A DNA stretch of 64,000 nt from Thioalkalivibrio sp. AKL19. GTDB lineage: Bacteria > Pseudomonadota > Gammaproteobacteria > Ectothiorhodospirales > Ectothiorhodospiraceae. The notes below the pieces were generated by a model. It ran no database searches and had not been told where the DNA came from. It saw only the letters and a list, made by a program, of their open reading frames with translations. Below, piece by piece: positions 1 through 9,394 of this stretch. A program made the position numbers and the translations under genes. Every line of letters starts with the position of its first letter. Position 1 is the first letter of the stretch. The DNA lies in assembly GCF_000420165.1 (NCBI RefSeq), contig NZ_ATUK01000014.1, positions 20,001 through 84,000 of the forward strand, written 5' to 3'.

Positions 1-1117
1 CCTCGGCGCGGTCGCCATCGAGGCGTACGGCGCCTTGACGGAGCATGCTGCGCCCCTCGGAGGTGGATGCCACCAACCCGGCGGACTTGAGGACATTGGG
101 CAGCAACAGGCCAGCGGCCGGCACCGTCACGGTGACCTGCGGCAGGTCTTCCGGTACGACCTGTTTCTGGAAGCGTTCGATGAAACGGGCCTGGGCCTTC
201 TCGCCACGCCCCGGCCCGTGGAATCGGTCCACCAGCTCCCGGCCCAGCTCGAACTTGATGTCGCGCGGATTGCGCTCGCCGGCCTCCGCCGCGCGGCGGG
301 CCTCCCGAATGTCGTGCATGGGCCGCAGGCTCAGGAGTTCGAAGTAGCGCCACATCAGGTCGTCGGAAATGGACATCAGCTTGCCGAACATGTCGTCGGG
401 GGAATCCTGCACCCCGATATAGTTGTTCAGTGACTTGCTCATCTTCTGGACGCCGTCCAGCCCTTCGAGGATCGGCATGGTCAGAATCACCTGGGGTGGC
501 TGTCCCTCCTGCTTCTGCAGTTCGCGGCCCACCAGGAGGTTGAACTTCTGGTCGGTGCCGCCCAGCTCCATATCCGCATTCAGGGCGACGGAGTCGTAGC
601 CCTGAATGAGCGGATAAAGGAATTCATGGATCGCGATCGGCTGGTGCTCGGTGTAGCGCTTGTGGAAGTCATCACGCTCGAGCATGCGTGCCACGGTATG
701 GCGCGCGGCGAGCTGGACCATGCCGGCCGCACCCAGCGGCTCCATCCAGGTGGAATTGAAGACAACCTCGGTGCGTTCGGGATCGAGGATGCGAAACACC
801 TGTTCGCGGTAGGTCGCGGCATTGCGTTCGATGTCCTCGGCGGACAGCGGGGGGCGTGTGGCGTTCTTCCCCGAGGGGTCACCGATACGGCCGGTGAAGT
901 CACCAATCAGGAACAGGATATGGTGACCCAGGTCCTGGAGCTGGCGGAGCTTGTTGATCAGCACCGTGTGGCCCAGGTGCAGATCCGGGGCCGTGGGATC
1001 GAATCCCGCCTTGATTCGCAGCGGGCGGCCCGCCTTGAGGCGCTCGACGAGGTCGTCCTCGAGCAGGATTTCATCGGCACCGCGACGAATCACGGCCAAC
1101 TGGTCTTCGAGTTCCAT
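1..1117 (-). CDS. tyrS: Tyrosyl-tRNA synthetase, 3' end cut by the window edge
   Basis: Charges tRNA-Tyr with tyrosine in the cytoplasm. The visible 372 codons start at ATG 1117 behind an AAGGGG Shine-Dalgarno and read [18 protein letters not shown]. The class I signature is present as [11 protein letters not shown] near residue 50, and the second ATP-binding signature as KMSKS in [12 protein letters not shown] near residue 235. After a linker the start of the C-terminal S4-like RNA-binding domain is visible ([14 protein letters not shown]...[15 protein letters not shown]) where the frame runs off the left edge. The gene diverges from anmK across 138 bp, an arrangement common in gammaproteobacteria. 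Family assignment is essentially certain. Only the last few dozen residues are missing. Confidence 0.97.
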   Translation of the reverse strand, partial: MELEDQLAVIRRGADEILLEDDLVERLKAGRPLRIKAGFDPTAPDLHLGHTVLINKLRQLQDLGHHILFLIGDFTGRIGDPSGKNATRPPLSAEDIERNAATYREQVFRILDPERTEVVFNSTWMEPLGAAGMVQLAARHTVARMLERDDFHKRYTEHQPIAIHEFLYPLIQGYDSVALNADMELGGTDQKFNLLVGRELQKQEGQPPQVILTMPILEGLDGVQKMSKSLNNYIGVQDSPDDMFGKLMSISDDLMWRYFELLSLRPMHDIREARRAAEAGERNPRDIKFELGRELVDRFHGPGRGEKAQARFIERFQKQVVPEDLPQVTVTVPAAGLLLPNVLKSAGLVASTSEGRSMLRQGAVRLDGDRAE

Positions 1118-1255
1118 ATCGCCCCTTGATCGAGATCGGCGACCGGCCGGGCTGGCCGGTCGCGCGCAAGGATACCGCGACCCCCAGGCGGACGCGAAAT
1201 GCCGCGGTGGTCCAGAATGCAGCCAGACCGCAACGGGCGCGCGAGGGTGAACACC

Positions 1256-2404
1256 ATGACGGAACGCTTTATCGGGCTGATGTCCGGCACCAGCCGGGAC
1301 GGCGTCGATGCCGTGCTGACAGAAATCCACGGGGACGGGACCCTACAGGTGGTCGATCACTGCCAGCTGGACTATCCCGAAGACCTCGCCCAGGAGCTGG
1401 CGACCGCGGCCACGACCGAAACCCTGCGCTACCGCCAGCTGGGCACGCTGGACGCACGCCTAGGCCAGCTGTTCGCCCGCGCCGTCCACGCCCTGCTGGA
1501 CCAGACCGGCCTGGCCCCGACCGCGATCCGGGCCATCGGCAGTCACGGCCAGACCGTGCACCACGCCCCGGACGCGGAACCGCCCTTCACCTGGCAGATC
1601 GGCGATCCGTTCCGCATTGCCGAGGCGACCGGAATCGACACCGTGGCCCAATTCCGTCCGCGCGACATCGCGGCCGGCGGCGAAGGTGCCCCCCTGGCCT
1701 GTGGCTTTCACGCGATGCAGTTCGGCGCGACCGACGAGACCCGCGCGGTACTGAATCTTGGGGGCATCGCCAATGTCACCTGGCTCCAGCCGGGTCAACC
1801 CGTGATCGGCTTCGACTGCGGCCCGGCGAACACGCTGATGGACGACTGGAACCGACGCCACCATTCGACTCCGTTCGACCACGATGGCGCCTGGGCCCGA
1901 ACCGGCACGCCGGACCCGGAACTGCTGACCCGGCTGCTCGAGGACCCGTTCTTCCGGCGTTCCCCGCCCAAGAGCACCGGCCCCGAGTACTTCTCGCCCG
2001 GCTGGCTGCGGCGCGTGGGGGGCGACCGCCTCGACCGGGTCCGTCCCGAGGACATCCAGGCGACCCTGGCCGAACTGACAGTGGAGGGCGTCCGCCGTGC
2101 CCTGGAGCACCTGCACACCCGACCGCCCGACCGCATGCTGGTGTGCGGCGGCGGCGCACACAACCGACACCTGATGCAGCGCCTCGCCCGGGCGCTGCCC
2201 GATACCCGCGTGGAGTCCACCGAGCGCCACGGCGTTCCCGCGCAGCAAGTGGAAGGCGCTGCGTTCGCCTGGCTGGCCGCCCGCACCCTTGCCGGAGAAT
2301 CCGGCAACCTGCCGGAGGTCACCGGGGCGCGCGGCCCGCGTGTGCTCGGCTGCATCATCCCCGGTGGCACTCGATCCGCCAGGCACGCATCAGCCGCCCC
2401 ATAA
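1256..2404 (+). CDS. anmK: Anhydro-N-acetylmuramic acid kinase
   Basis: Phosphorylates and hydrolyses 1,6-anhydro-MurNAc to MurNAc-6-phosphate, the entry step for recycling the murein sugar. The 382-residue protein is close to the usual 370-380. It begins [20 protein letters not shown], and LMSGTS.DG is the N-terminal phosphate-binding signature of the AnmK family. Further family blocks are INLGG-like [20 protein letters not shown], and a C-terminal [11 protein letters not shown] 1256 is chosen because GAGGGTGA lies just upstream and the product then starts at the family's normal place; an in-frame ATG at 1199 has no such support. It diverges from tyrS and ends just before a strong terminator. 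With mpl in the same window, this genome looks equipped for peptidoglycan recycling. Confidence 0.95.
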   Translation: MTERFIGLMSGTSRDGVDAVLTEIHGDGTLQVVDHCQLDYPEDLAQELATAATTETLRYRQLGTLDARLGQLFARAVHALLDQTGLAPTAIRAIGSHGQTVHHAPDAEPPFTWQIGDPFRIAEATGIDTVAQFRPRDIAAGGEGAPLACGFHAMQFGATDETRAVLNLGGIANVTWLQPGQPVIGFDCGPANTLMDDWNRRHHSTPFDHDGAWARTGTPDPELLTRLLEDPFFRRSPPKSTGPEYFSPGWLRRVGGDRLDRVRPEDIQATLAELTVEGVRRALEHLHTRPPDRMLVCGGGAHNRHLMQRLARALPDTRVESTERHGVPAQQVEGAAFAWLAARTLAGESGNLPEVTGARGPRVLGCIIPGGTRSARHASAAP

Positions 2405-2405
2405 T

Positions 2406-2440
2406 GAAGAAGGCCCGATCCACCGGATCGGGCCTTCTTC
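2406..2440. terminator. Bidirectional rho-independent terminator between anmK and erpA
   Basis: A perfect 16-bp inverted repeat (2406-2421 with 2425-2440) encloses a 3-nt loop. The stem ends are GAAGAA/TTCTTC, so each transcript finishes in a U-rich run after a GC-rich core. It lies 2 bp past the anmK stop and 21 bp from the erpA stop, so it can serve both convergent genes. Confidence 0.9.
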
Positions 2441-2460
2441 TGTCGGAATTTCGGTCGACT

Positions 2461-2835
2461 TCAGACCGAGAAGCTGGAACCGCAGCCGCAGGTCGTGGTG
2501 GCATTGGGATTTCGGATCACGAACTGCGCGCCTTCCAGACCTTCGGTGTAGTCGATCTCGGCACCGGCCAGATACTGGAAGCTCATCGGGTCGATCAGCA
2601 GCGTCACCCCGCCGTTCTCCACCACGGTGTCACCGTCGCCGACCGTCTCGTCAAAGGTGAAGCCGTACTGGAAGCCCGAACACCCGCCACCGCTGACGAA
2701 CACGCGCAGTTTCAGGTTGTCGTTGTTCTCTTCCTCGATCAGCCCCTTCACCTTGGTGGCCGCGGCATCGGTAAAGATCAGCGGGCTGGGCATTTCGATG
2801 TCCAGTTCCGCTTCGGACGTCATGGGCTCGGACAT
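2461..2835 (-). CDS. erpA: Iron-sulfur cluster insertion protein ErpA
   Basis: An A-type carrier that delivers Fe-S clusters to target apoproteins, in E. coli notably the isoprenoid enzymes IspG and IspH. The 124-residue product has the three conserved cysteines of A-type carriers: one in [11 protein letters not shown] near residue 55 and two in the C-terminal [12 protein letters not shown] 2835 is preferred because AGGAGG stands 7 nt upstream; an in-frame ATG at 2868 would add 11 non-conserved residues. It is the last gene of the minus-strand series argC, coiled-coil protein, bactofilin, erpA, and ends at the shared terminator. The sequence is closer to ErpA than to IscA or SufA by its acidic N-terminus and CGCGSSF ending. 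Confidence 0.94.
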   Translation of the reverse strand: MSEPMTSEAELDIEMPSPLIFTDAAATKVKGLIEEENNDNLKLRVFVSGGGCSGFQYGFTFDETVGDGDTVVENGGVTLLIDPMSFQYLAGAEIDYTEGLEGAQFVIRNPNATTTCGCGSSFSV

Positions 2836-2892
2836 TCGGGGCCTCCTGTAATAATCATTTTCATTCACGCTACGGAAAACTGAGCCCCGGAG

Positions 2893-3327
2893 TCAAGAAT
2901 GCCCATCTTCCGTGGGATTGCTCAGGGCCGGGGTCTCGTCCGCTCCTTCCAGTTCACCCTGCAACGGGTGGTCGACCCGCTTGAGCAGGCCGTCGATCTG
3001 CGCGCCTTCCATCATCTGCAGCACGGTGTAGTAGAGATTGCCGGCCAGGCGGGCGGTCTCGCCCAGTTCCACGTGCTCTCCCACATGGACATCGCCATGC
3101 ACCTCTCCGTTCATCAGCAGGTGGGGCACGGCGACATGACCCTCGATCACTCCCCCGTCCGCGACCACCAGGACGGCCGATGGGTCCGTCGCGGCCCGGA
3201 TATCACCGATCACGCGCCCCTCGATGTGCAGCCCGCCGCCAAACTCGATGTCGCCGTGGATCACCGTATTGCGCCCGACCAGCGTATCCACCTTGCGCGC
3301 CCGACGGCCCTTCTTGCGTCCAATCAT
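2893..3327 (-). CDS. Bactofilin family cytoskeletal protein
   Basis: Bactofilins polymerise without nucleotide into cytoplasmic, often membrane-associated filaments that localise cell-wall and polarity factors. The 144-residue protein has a short basic N-terminus (MIGRKKGRRARKVDTL), then a bactofilin beta-helix core of about 100 residues (GRNTVIHGDIEFGGGLHIEGRVIGDI through GEVHGDVHVGEHVELGETARLAGNLYY), then a short acidic tail. The start is ATG 3327, preceded by GGAGGG. This ATG overlaps the stop of the upstream gene as ATGA, implying translational coupling. The same argC/coiled-coil/bactofilin/erpA order is common in related gammaproteobacteria. Its exact role here cannot be read from sequence. 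Confidence 0.9.
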   Translation of the reverse strand: MIGRKKGRRARKVDTLVGRNTVIHGDIEFGGGLHIEGRVIGDIRAATDPSAVLVVADGGVIEGHVAVPHLLMNGEVHGDVHVGEHVELGETARLAGNLYYTVLQMMEGAQIDGLLKRVDHPLQGELEGADETPALSNPTEDGHS

Positions 3328-4091
3328 TGCGTACCCTCCAGCAGGCGACCCCACTCGGCCCTTTCGGAGGCCGGTTCGAGATCCTCGTCATCCTCGGCAC
3401 TCGCGCGCAGCGCCAAGTGCCGAGGCTCGAAATCTTCCGGCAAACGGATCCGGACCCGCTGGTTCCGCACCAGCCTCAGATCCTCCAGCGTGCGAGCGGC
3501 GTCCAGACCCAGGGCATCGGCATCGAGCGTGACGACATCCTCCTCGTCGGCCGGCACGCCGTCCACTTCCAGTGTCCATCGCAGATCCACCGAACGGCCC
3601 AACCCCGGACGGTAGAGCTGAAAGCTGACATCGAACACCCCGGCCTCCCCGGTGCGCTGCAACCGGAGTCCCCGGATACCCAGCCCATCCTCGCCCGCCC
3701 CTTCTGCAAGACCCTGGTAGAACGCCAGTTCGTCACGCAACGCGAGCAGTTCGGCCTCCTGCCGCTCGATGTCGCCGGCGAAGGCGGAAACCTCCGCGTT
3801 CTTGATCGCCAGCTGCTGCTCGGCGCGCCGCAGGGCCTCCTCGGCCTCCTGACGAGCGGCGACCTCCCGTTCCAGATCCGCTCGCAGGGCGTCGATCCCC
3901 GCCCGCGAGTCCTCCGTTGGCGTCTCGTCACGGCCGGCACCCGTCAGCCAGACACCCGCCACGACGACCCCGATCACCAGCAGTACGCCCGCCAGCAGCA
4001 CGGTCCGCCACGCGCCGCCGCGCCGCCCCGACGACTTTCGCCGCGCCGGGATCCGCGGTCGCCGGGGCAGGCGTGGAACACGGATGCTCAT
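3324..4091 (-). CDS. Single-pass membrane protein with coiled coil (DUF6776-like)
   Basis: The 255-residue protein has an Arg-rich cytoplasmic N-terminus (residues 1-27), one transmembrane helix at about residues 29-50 (VLLAGVLLVIGVVVAGVWL), and a coiled coil at about 65-125 rich in Glu, Arg and Ala. A C-terminal beta-rich globular region of about 110 residues follows (GLRLQRTGEAGVFDVSFQLYRPG...). This architecture resembles the uncharacterised family I know as DUF6776. It lies 16 nt after argC and overlaps the bactofilin start by 4 nt, so it is probably co-expressed with bactofilin and could be its membrane partner. That partnership is inference only. No enzymatic motif is visible. Confidence 0.8.
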   Translation of the reverse strand: MSIRVPRLPRRPRIPARRKSSGRRGGAWRTVLLAGVLLVIGVVVAGVWLTGAGRDETPTEDSRAGIDALRADLEREVAARQEAEEALRRAEQQLAIKNAEVSAFAGDIERQEAELLALRDELAFYQGLAEGAGEDGLGIRGLRLQRTGEAGVFDVSFQLYRPGLGRSVDLRWTLEVDGVPADEEDVVTLDADALGLDAARTLEDLRLVRNQRVRIRLPEDFEPRHLALRASAEDDEDLEPASERAEWGRLLEGTQ

Positions 4092-4107
4092 GCGGCTGCC
4101 CCGCGCA

Positions 4108-5163
4108 TCAGGGGAAGACCGGCAGCCCGTCGAGCCCCGCGGTCTCGGCCTGGCCGAACATCAGATTCATGTTCTGCACGGCCTGCCCGGCCGCGCCCTT
4201 CACCAGGTTGTCGATCACCGACAGCACCATCAGTCGCCCGGAATGCGGCGGCTGCGCCAGCGCCACCCTGCACAGATTGGTACCCCGCACGCTGGACGTC
4301 TGCGGATGGGCACCCGCCGGCATCACGTCCACGAACGGTTCGTCGCGATAGCGTTGCTCGAAACAGTCCTGCCAGTCCGCGTCCGCCACCTGCGGGCGCA
4401 GGTAAAGGGTCGCATGAATCCCGCGCGTCATCGGCACCAGGTGAGGCTGGAAGATCAGCCCCACCGACTGCCCGGCCACACCGCTGAGGGTCTGGTGGAT
4501 CTCCGGCCAGTGCCGGTGCCCGCCGCTGGCGTAGGCACGGAAGTCTTCCTGCACCTCGGCGAACAGCCCGCCGATCTGCGCCTTGCGCCCGGCCCCGCTG
4601 ACGCCACTCTTGGCATCCGCGATCACGTCCGCAGGATCGACCAGACCGGCCTCCAGCAGGGGCAGCACCGCGAGTGTCACGGCCGTGGGGTAACAGCCCG
4701 GCACCGCGATCAGCCGCGCATCGCGAATCTGCTCCCGGTTCAGTTCGGGGAGGCCGTACACCGCCTCGGCCAGGTGCTGCGGAGCGCCATGCGCCTGCCC
4801 GTACCACCGCGCCCACAACTCGGGATCGCGGATGCGGAAATCCGCCGACAGGTCGATGATACGCGTGCCCCGCTCAAGCAGCGGCGCGGCCAGGCCGTGC
4901 GCCACCCCGTGCGGGGTCGCGAAAAAGACCACGTCGCACTCGCCCAGGGTCGCCTCGTCCGGGATCTGGAACACCGCGTCCACCGCGCCGCGCAGGCTGG
5001 GGAACAGATCGGCCACGGGCGTGCCGGCCTCGCCACGCGAGGTCACGACCCGAAGATCGGCCGCCGGATGCCGCGCCAGCAGGCGCAGCAACTCCACGCC
5101 GGTGTAGCCGGTGGCCCCGACAACCCCGATGCGGATGGGTTTGCTGTTGGTTGCATTCGTCAT
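4108..5163 (-). CDS. argC: N-acetyl-gamma-glutamyl-phosphate reductase
   Basis: Catalyses NADPH-dependent reduction of N-acetylglutamyl-5-phosphate to the semialdehyde, the third step of arginine synthesis. The 351-residue product starts [22 protein letters not shown], with the dinucleotide-binding GATGYTG at residues 15-21. The catalytic cysteine sits in VPGCYPTAV near residue 155. HRHWPEI and the C-terminal [11 protein letters not shown] block are also typical of ArgC. ATG 5163 is used; an in-frame upstream ATG at 5226 would add a non-homologous extension. It heads the minus-strand set that continues into the coiled-coil protein, bactofilin and erpA. argG, a later step of the same pathway, is at 23-24 kb. 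Confidence 0.96.
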   Translation of the reverse strand: MTNATNSKPIRIGVVGATGYTGVELLRLLARHPAADLRVVTSRGEAGTPVADLFPSLRGAVDAVFQIPDEATLGECDVVFFATPHGVAHGLAAPLLERGTRIIDLSADFRIRDPELWARWYGQAHGAPQHLAEAVYGLPELNREQIRDARLIAVPGCYPTAVTLAVLPLLEAGLVDPADVIADAKSGVSGAGRKAQIGGLFAEVQEDFRAYASGGHRHWPEIHQTLSGVAGQSVGLIFQPHLVPMTRGIHATLYLRPQVADADWQDCFEQRYRDEPFVDVMPAGAHPQTSSVRGTNLCRVALAQPPHSGRLMVLSVIDNLVKGAAGQAVQNMNLMFGQAETAGLDGLPVFP

Positions 5164-5258
5164 GCTGCGGCATGATACCGCCTTGACCGGGACCACGGAA
5201 CGCAAGCCCGCCCCGCCAGTCCACATTTGCAGGCTATTCGATCAACGGATCACACCCC

Positions 5259-5774
5259 ATGAGCAAAGTCAGGATCGACCGCAAGGCCATCTTCGGAGGC
5301 ATCTTCATCATCGCGCTGGTCGCCATCGCCGCGACCATCTGGCTGACCGATGACGGCATGCGTCCGGCACCCGCCTTTTCCGCCACCACCCTGGATGGCG
5401 AGCAGGTAGCCCTGGAGGACTACGAGGGCCGGCCGGTGATGATCTCCTTCTGGGCGACCAACTGCCCGTCCTGCATCCGCGAGATCCCGGAACTGATCCA
5501 TCTGCACGAGACCTACGCGGACAAGGGCTTCGAGCTGCTGGCGGTCGCGCTGTCCTACGACCCGATCAACCGCGTGGAGGCCATGCGCGAGGACCGCGGG
5601 ATGCCCTACAAGGTCATCCACGACAGCGACGACGCCTTTTCCCAGGCCTATGGCGGCGTGCGCCTGACACCGACCACCTTCCTGATCTCGCCGAATGGCC
5701 GCATCGTCTACCAGAAGCTGGGCGACCCGGACTTCGAACAGATCGAACGCCACCTGGAACGCTGGCTCTCGTAA
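5259..5774 (+). CDS. TlpA/ResA-like membrane-anchored thiol-disulfide oxidoreductase
   Basis: A 171-residue protein with an uncleaved N-terminal membrane anchor (about residues 11-29) and a periplasmic thioredoxin fold. The redox motif is NCPSC in FWATNCPSCIREIPEL near residue 70, a variant of the usual WCxxC. The cis-proline region is RLTPTTFLISPNGRIVY. AhpC/TSA-type proteins of this kind usually reduce disulfides in periplasmic targets, such as apocytochrome c or metallochaperones. It diverges from argC and is followed 51 bp later by hemJ. The link to haem or cytochrome maturation is suggestive but not proven. Confidence 0.85.
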   Translation: MSKVRIDRKAIFGGIFIIALVAIAATIWLTDDGMRPAPAFSATTLDGEQVALEDYEGRPVMISFWATNCPSCIREIPELIHLHETYADKGFELLAVALSYDPINRVEAMREDRGMPYKVIHDSDDAFSQAYGGVRLTPTTFLISPNGRIVYQKLGDPDFEQIERHLERWLS

Positions 5775-5825
5775 ATCAACGCTGAGCTGGCACCGGCTCC
5801 CGGCCCGCCGACGAGAAGGACCTCC

Positions 5826-6338
5826 ATGCAAGCCTATAACTGGTTCCTCAGCCTGCACGTGATCTTCATGGTCACCTGGTTCGCCGGGCTGTTCTACCTG
5901 CCGCGCCTGTTCGTCTATCACGCCATGACCGAGGACGCCCTGGGTCACGAGCGCTTCAAGGTGATGGAGCGCAAACTGTTCTACGGGATCATGACCCCCG
6001 GCGCCCTGATCACCATCGCCTTCGGCGTGGCCATGCTAGTGGATCGCTCGTTCTACCTGACCGAACCGTGGATGCACTTCAAGCTGACCCTGATCGCGCT
6101 CCTAGTCGCCTATCACGTCTGGTGCGGCAAGATCGTGCGCGACTTCCGCGACGATCTGAACCGGCGCGACCACACCTGGTATCGCTGGTTCAACGAGTTT
6201 CCGGTTCCGATCCTGGTGGGTGTGGTGGTGCTGGTGGTCAATCGTTCCATCACCGACGGCCTGATCGCCATCGGCGTGGTGCTCGGGATCTTCCTGCTGA
6301 GCGCGCTGATCGCGCAGTGGCGGGCACGCCGCACCTGA
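5826..6338 (+). CDS. hemJ: HemJ-type protoporphyrinogen IX oxidase
   Basis: A 170-residue inner-membrane protein of the HemJ (UPF0093) family, which oxidises protoporphyrinogen IX to protoporphyrin IX in bacteria lacking HemG or HemY. About four transmembrane helices are visible. The conserved first-helix histidine is in LSLHVIFMVTWFAGLFYLPRL, followed by YHAM and RKLFYGIMTPGA, and a conserved HFKL..L..YH block. The start ATG 5826 has AGAAGGA upstream at good spacing. hemA and hemL elsewhere in the window supply early steps of the same pathway, but they are not linked to it in an operon. Confidence 0.92.
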   Translation: MQAYNWFLSLHVIFMVTWFAGLFYLPRLFVYHAMTEDALGHERFKVMERKLFYGIMTPGALITIAFGVAMLVDRSFYLTEPWMHFKLTLIALLVAYHVWCGKIVRDFRDDLNRRDHTWYRWFNEFPVPILVGVVVLVVNRSITDGLIAIGVVLGIFLLSALIAQWRARRT

Positions 6339-6381
6339 GCTGCGCCCCTGCGGTGGGCATTCCCGGCTGGGAACGCCGCGG

Positions 6382-8649
6382 TCAGGTCTTGCCGGCGCGC
6401 ACCAGGCCGCCCAGCCCGGCCTGCACCAGGGCATTGTTCAGCAGCGAGCGGATCTGATCAGCGTTCTCCAGCAGTCGACACTGCGCCAGCAACGCCTCGG
6501 CGCGGTCGGTGGAGAAGCTGCGAATCACCCATTTGACCCGCGGGATCGAGGACACGCTGACACTCAGGCTGTCGATCCCCATCCCCAGCAGCAGGATCAC
6601 CGCGGCCGGATCGGCCGCCATCTCGCCGCAGACACTGACCGGCTTGCCCGCCCGGTGCGAGCCGTCGGTGATCGTCTCCAGCGCGTGGATGCAGGCCGGA
6701 TGCAGGGTGTCGTACAGATGCGCCACGCGGGCGTTGTTGCGGTCCACCGCCAGCAGGTACTGGACCAGGTCGTTGGTACCCACGGACAGGAAGTCCACCC
6801 GCCGTGCGAGCATCTCCGACATGTATACCGCCGCCGGCACCTCCACCATCACCCCGACACGCGGCATCGGGATGCGGAACCCCTCGTCCAGCAACTCCTC
6901 GCGCGCCCGGTTGAGCAGGGTCATCGCGCCCTTCAGCTCGTCCAGCGCCGAGATCATCGGGAACAGGATCTGCAGGTTGTCGTGCGACCGGCTCGCCTTG
7001 AGCATCGCCCGCAACTGGGTCAGAAAGATCTCCGGGTGGTCCAGCGAGATGCGAATGCCGCGCCAGCCGAGGAACGGGTTGTCCTCCTTCACCGGGAAAT
7101 ACGGGAGGGCCTTGTCGCCACCGATATCCAGGGTGCGCAGGGTCACCGGCATCGGGTCGAAGGAGGCCAGCACCTGCTCGTAGAGCTGGACCTGTTCCTC
7201 CTCGCCGGGGAACCGGTCGCGGATCATGAACGGGACCTCGGTACGGTACAGCCCGACCCCCTCGGCCCCGGACTCCAGCGACGGCTTGATATCCGCCAGC
7301 AGACCCGAGTTCGCCAGCACCGGCACGGCAACCCCGTCGCGGGTCTCGGCCGGGTCCTTCGCGAGCGCCCGCAGGTCCTCCGCCAGCTCGCGCTCCTCGC
7401 GCACCAGGCGCTCGAACTCCGCACGCAACTCGGCGTTGGGGTTCACGAACAGCCGGCCGCGATAACCATCGACCAGGATCTCGCGCCCCTCCAGCCGCCC
7501 GACCGGCAGCTCGGACACGCCCATCACCGCCGGGATGTTCAGCGCCCGCGCGAGGATCGCGATATGCGAGGAGCCCGTTCCCTTGGCCGAGACCATCGCC
7601 CCGAGGCGCTCGATTGGCACCTCCGCCAGATGCGAGGCCGTGAGATCGTCTCCCACCAGGATCCCGCCATCGGGAAACTCGTCCTGGCTGCGATCCGCCG
7701 GCAGCAGGTGCGAAAGCACGCGGCGACCGAGGTCGCGCACGTCGGCCGCGCGCTCGCGCAGGTACGGGTCCTCCATGTCCTCGAACACCCGCACGCTCTC
7801 GCGCACCGTGTCGCGCAACGCGGCGGGCGCCCACTGGCCGTTGCGGATGCGCCCCTCGGTCTTGTGCACCAGCGAATCGGACCCCAGCAGCATCAGGTAG
7901 GCATCGAACAGCACCTGCTCGTCCGGCCCCAGGGCCTCGCCCATGCGCTGCTTCAGGTCCTCGATCTCGGTACGGGTCTCCGCGACCGCCTGCTTGAAGT
8001 GCTCCAGCTCGTTGTCCACCCCGGCGCCCTCGCGATCCGGGATGGAATCGAGATCCGCCAGCCGGTAGGCCACCACGGCCCGCCCGATGGCCACGCCCGG
8101 CGAACCGGCGATCCCCGTGGCCTCGACGTTCACGTGCCCGATCAGCGGGGTCTCGGAGGAGATCTCGTCGTTGAACTCGGCGTAGGCAATGGCTCCGGCC
8201 AGCTGGGCCGCCAGGGTGATCAGAAAGGAGACATGTTCGTCATCGAACTTGCGCGCCTGGTGCTGTTGCACCACCAGGACGCCCAGCAGGCTGCGCTGGT
8301 GGATGATCGGCACGCCGAGGAACGCGAGGAAGTGCTCCTCCCCGGTCTCGGGGAAGTAGCGAAAGCGCGGATGGTCCTGGGCGCTGTCGAGGTTGACCGG
8401 CTCGGCGCGCGAGGCGACCAGACCGACCAGGCCTTCCGACGGATCCATCTCGACCTGCCCCACCGATTCGGAGCGCAGGCCCTCCGAGGCCATCAACACC
8501 AGGCGCCCGGACTGCGGCGACTTCAGGTAGATCGAGCAGACATCGATCTCCAGCGCCGCTTTCACCCGCGTGACGATAATGTGCAGCGCTTCAAAGAAAT
8601 CGGCCGCACCGTTGACCTCCTGCACCACGCGGCGCAGGACCTCCAGCAT
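6382..8649 (-). CDS. ptsP: Phosphoenolpyruvate-protein phosphotransferase PtsP (EI-Ntr)
   Basis: First enzyme of the nitrogen-related phosphotransferase system. It autophosphorylates from PEP and passes phosphate to NPr. An N-terminal GAF domain spans about residues 1-150 (VCSIYL...FLGVPIIHQRSLLGVLVVQQ). It is followed by the PEP-utiliser N-terminal domain, the phospho-histidine swivelling domain (GTGSSHIAILARALNIPAVMG) and the PEP-binding TIM barrel (LYRTEVPFM, RTLDIGGDK, FLSVGTNDLVQY). ATG 8649 is chosen because E. coli-type PtsP begins at this MLEVLRRVVQEV segment. A TTG at 8673 forms a TTGA overlap with the rppH stop and is a real alternative, adding 8 residues. The rppH-ptsP order matches E. 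coli. Confidence 0.94.
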   Translation of the reverse strand: MLEVLRRVVQEVNGAADFFEALHIIVTRVKAALEIDVCSIYLKSPQSGRLVLMASEGLRSESVGQVEMDPSEGLVGLVASRAEPVNLDSAQDHPRFRYFPETGEEHFLAFLGVPIIHQRSLLGVLVVQQHQARKFDDEHVSFLITLAAQLAGAIAYAEFNDEISSETPLIGHVNVEATGIAGSPGVAIGRAVVAYRLADLDSIPDREGAGVDNELEHFKQAVAETRTEIEDLKQRMGEALGPDEQVLFDAYLMLLGSDSLVHKTEGRIRNGQWAPAALRDTVRESVRVFEDMEDPYLRERAADVRDLGRRVLSHLLPADRSQDEFPDGGILVGDDLTASHLAEVPIERLGAMVSAKGTGSSHIAILARALNIPAVMGVSELPVGRLEGREILVDGYRGRLFVNPNAELRAEFERLVREERELAEDLRALAKDPAETRDGVAVPVLANSGLLADIKPSLESGAEGVGLYRTEVPFMIRDRFPGEEEQVQLYEQVLASFDPMPVTLRTLDIGGDKALPYFPVKEDNPFLGWRGIRISLDHPEIFLTQLRAMLKASRSHDNLQILFPMISALDELKGAMTLLNRAREELLDEGFRIPMPRVGVMVEVPAAVYMSEMLARRVDFLSVGTNDLVQYLLAVDRNNARVAHLYDTLHPACIHALETITDGSHRAGKPVSVCGEMAADPAAVILLLGMGIDSLSVSVSSIPRVKWVIRSFSTDRAEALLAQCRLLENADQIRSLLNNALVQAGLGGLVRAGKT

Positions 8650-8669
8650 CGAGGGCTGCTTCGGGACCG

Positions 8670-9230
8670 TCAACGCGAGGACACCGGCGAACGGGTCAGG
8701 GAGGGGTCCGGACCGCGGCGGCCGCCGCGGTGCTCGCGCCCCTGTTCAAGCTCCGGGAACATCAGCGGCACCAGTTCGCACAGCGCGCGGCGATAGACCT
8801 GGCGCTTGAAGTGCACGACCTCGCGCGCCGGGCGCCAGTAGTCGATCCAGCGCCAGTCATCGAATTCCGGGGTTTGCATCGCATCCAGCACCACGTCGTT
8901 CTCGTCTCCGACCATGCGCAGCAGGAACCAGCGCTGCTTCTGGCCGATGCAGACCGGGCGCTGATGGCGCCGGACCATGCGCTCCGGCAGGCGATAGCGC
9001 AGCCAATGACGGGTGCTGCCCAGCACCTCCACGTGCCGGGGAAACAGGCCGGTCTCCTCGCGCAACTCGCGGTACATCGCCTCTTCCGGCGTTTCTTCCG
9101 CGTGCACGCCCCCCTGGGGAAACTGCCAGGCCTCCTGTCCGACCCGCTTGCCCCAGAACAGCTGTTTTTCCGCGTTGCACAGGATGATGCCTACGTTTGC
9201 GCGATACCCGTCACAATCAATCACTTGCAT
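8670..9230 (-). CDS. rppH: RNA pyrophosphohydrolase (Nudix)
   Basis: Removes pyrophosphate from 5'-triphosphate mRNA ends and so triggers RNase E-dependent decay. The protein is 186 residues. It starts [19 protein letters not shown], and IDxDGYRxNVGI is the RppH N-terminal signature. The Nudix box is complete: [23 protein letters not shown] at about residues 40-62. A GTG two codons inside is an alternative start that would match the shorter E. coli protein better. The C-terminal 25 residues are Arg/Gly/Pro-rich and not conserved. It lies directly upstream of ptsP as in E. coli. Confidence 0.94.
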   Translation of the reverse strand: MQVIDCDGYRANVGIILCNAEKQLFWGKRVGQEAWQFPQGGVHAEETPEEAMYRELREETGLFPRHVEVLGSTRHWLRYRLPERMVRRHQRPVCIGQKQRWFLLRMVGDENDVVLDAMQTPEFDDWRWIDYWRPAREVVHFKRQVYRRALCELVPLMFPELEQGREHRGGRRGPDPSLTRSPVSSR

Positions 9231-9394
9231 CAGCCAGACGCTTTTCTATTACTGGCATTGTTCCACAGCCGGCGCCTCGGCGGCAAAGCCCCTACCCGGC
9301 CTCCGGTGCCGGCCCGGAAGGGCGCGGGAGGCTGCAGGCCACCACGACCGCCGGTACACTTTCGTCCGACTCACGCCAACCCGAGAACCGCCCC

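Noticed and set aside
1126-2883. A 585-codon plus-strand frame across the anmK/erpA region
   Set aside because: It overlaps anmK in another frame, reads through the terminator, and is antisense to erpA. Its product is Arg/Pro/Gly low complexity.
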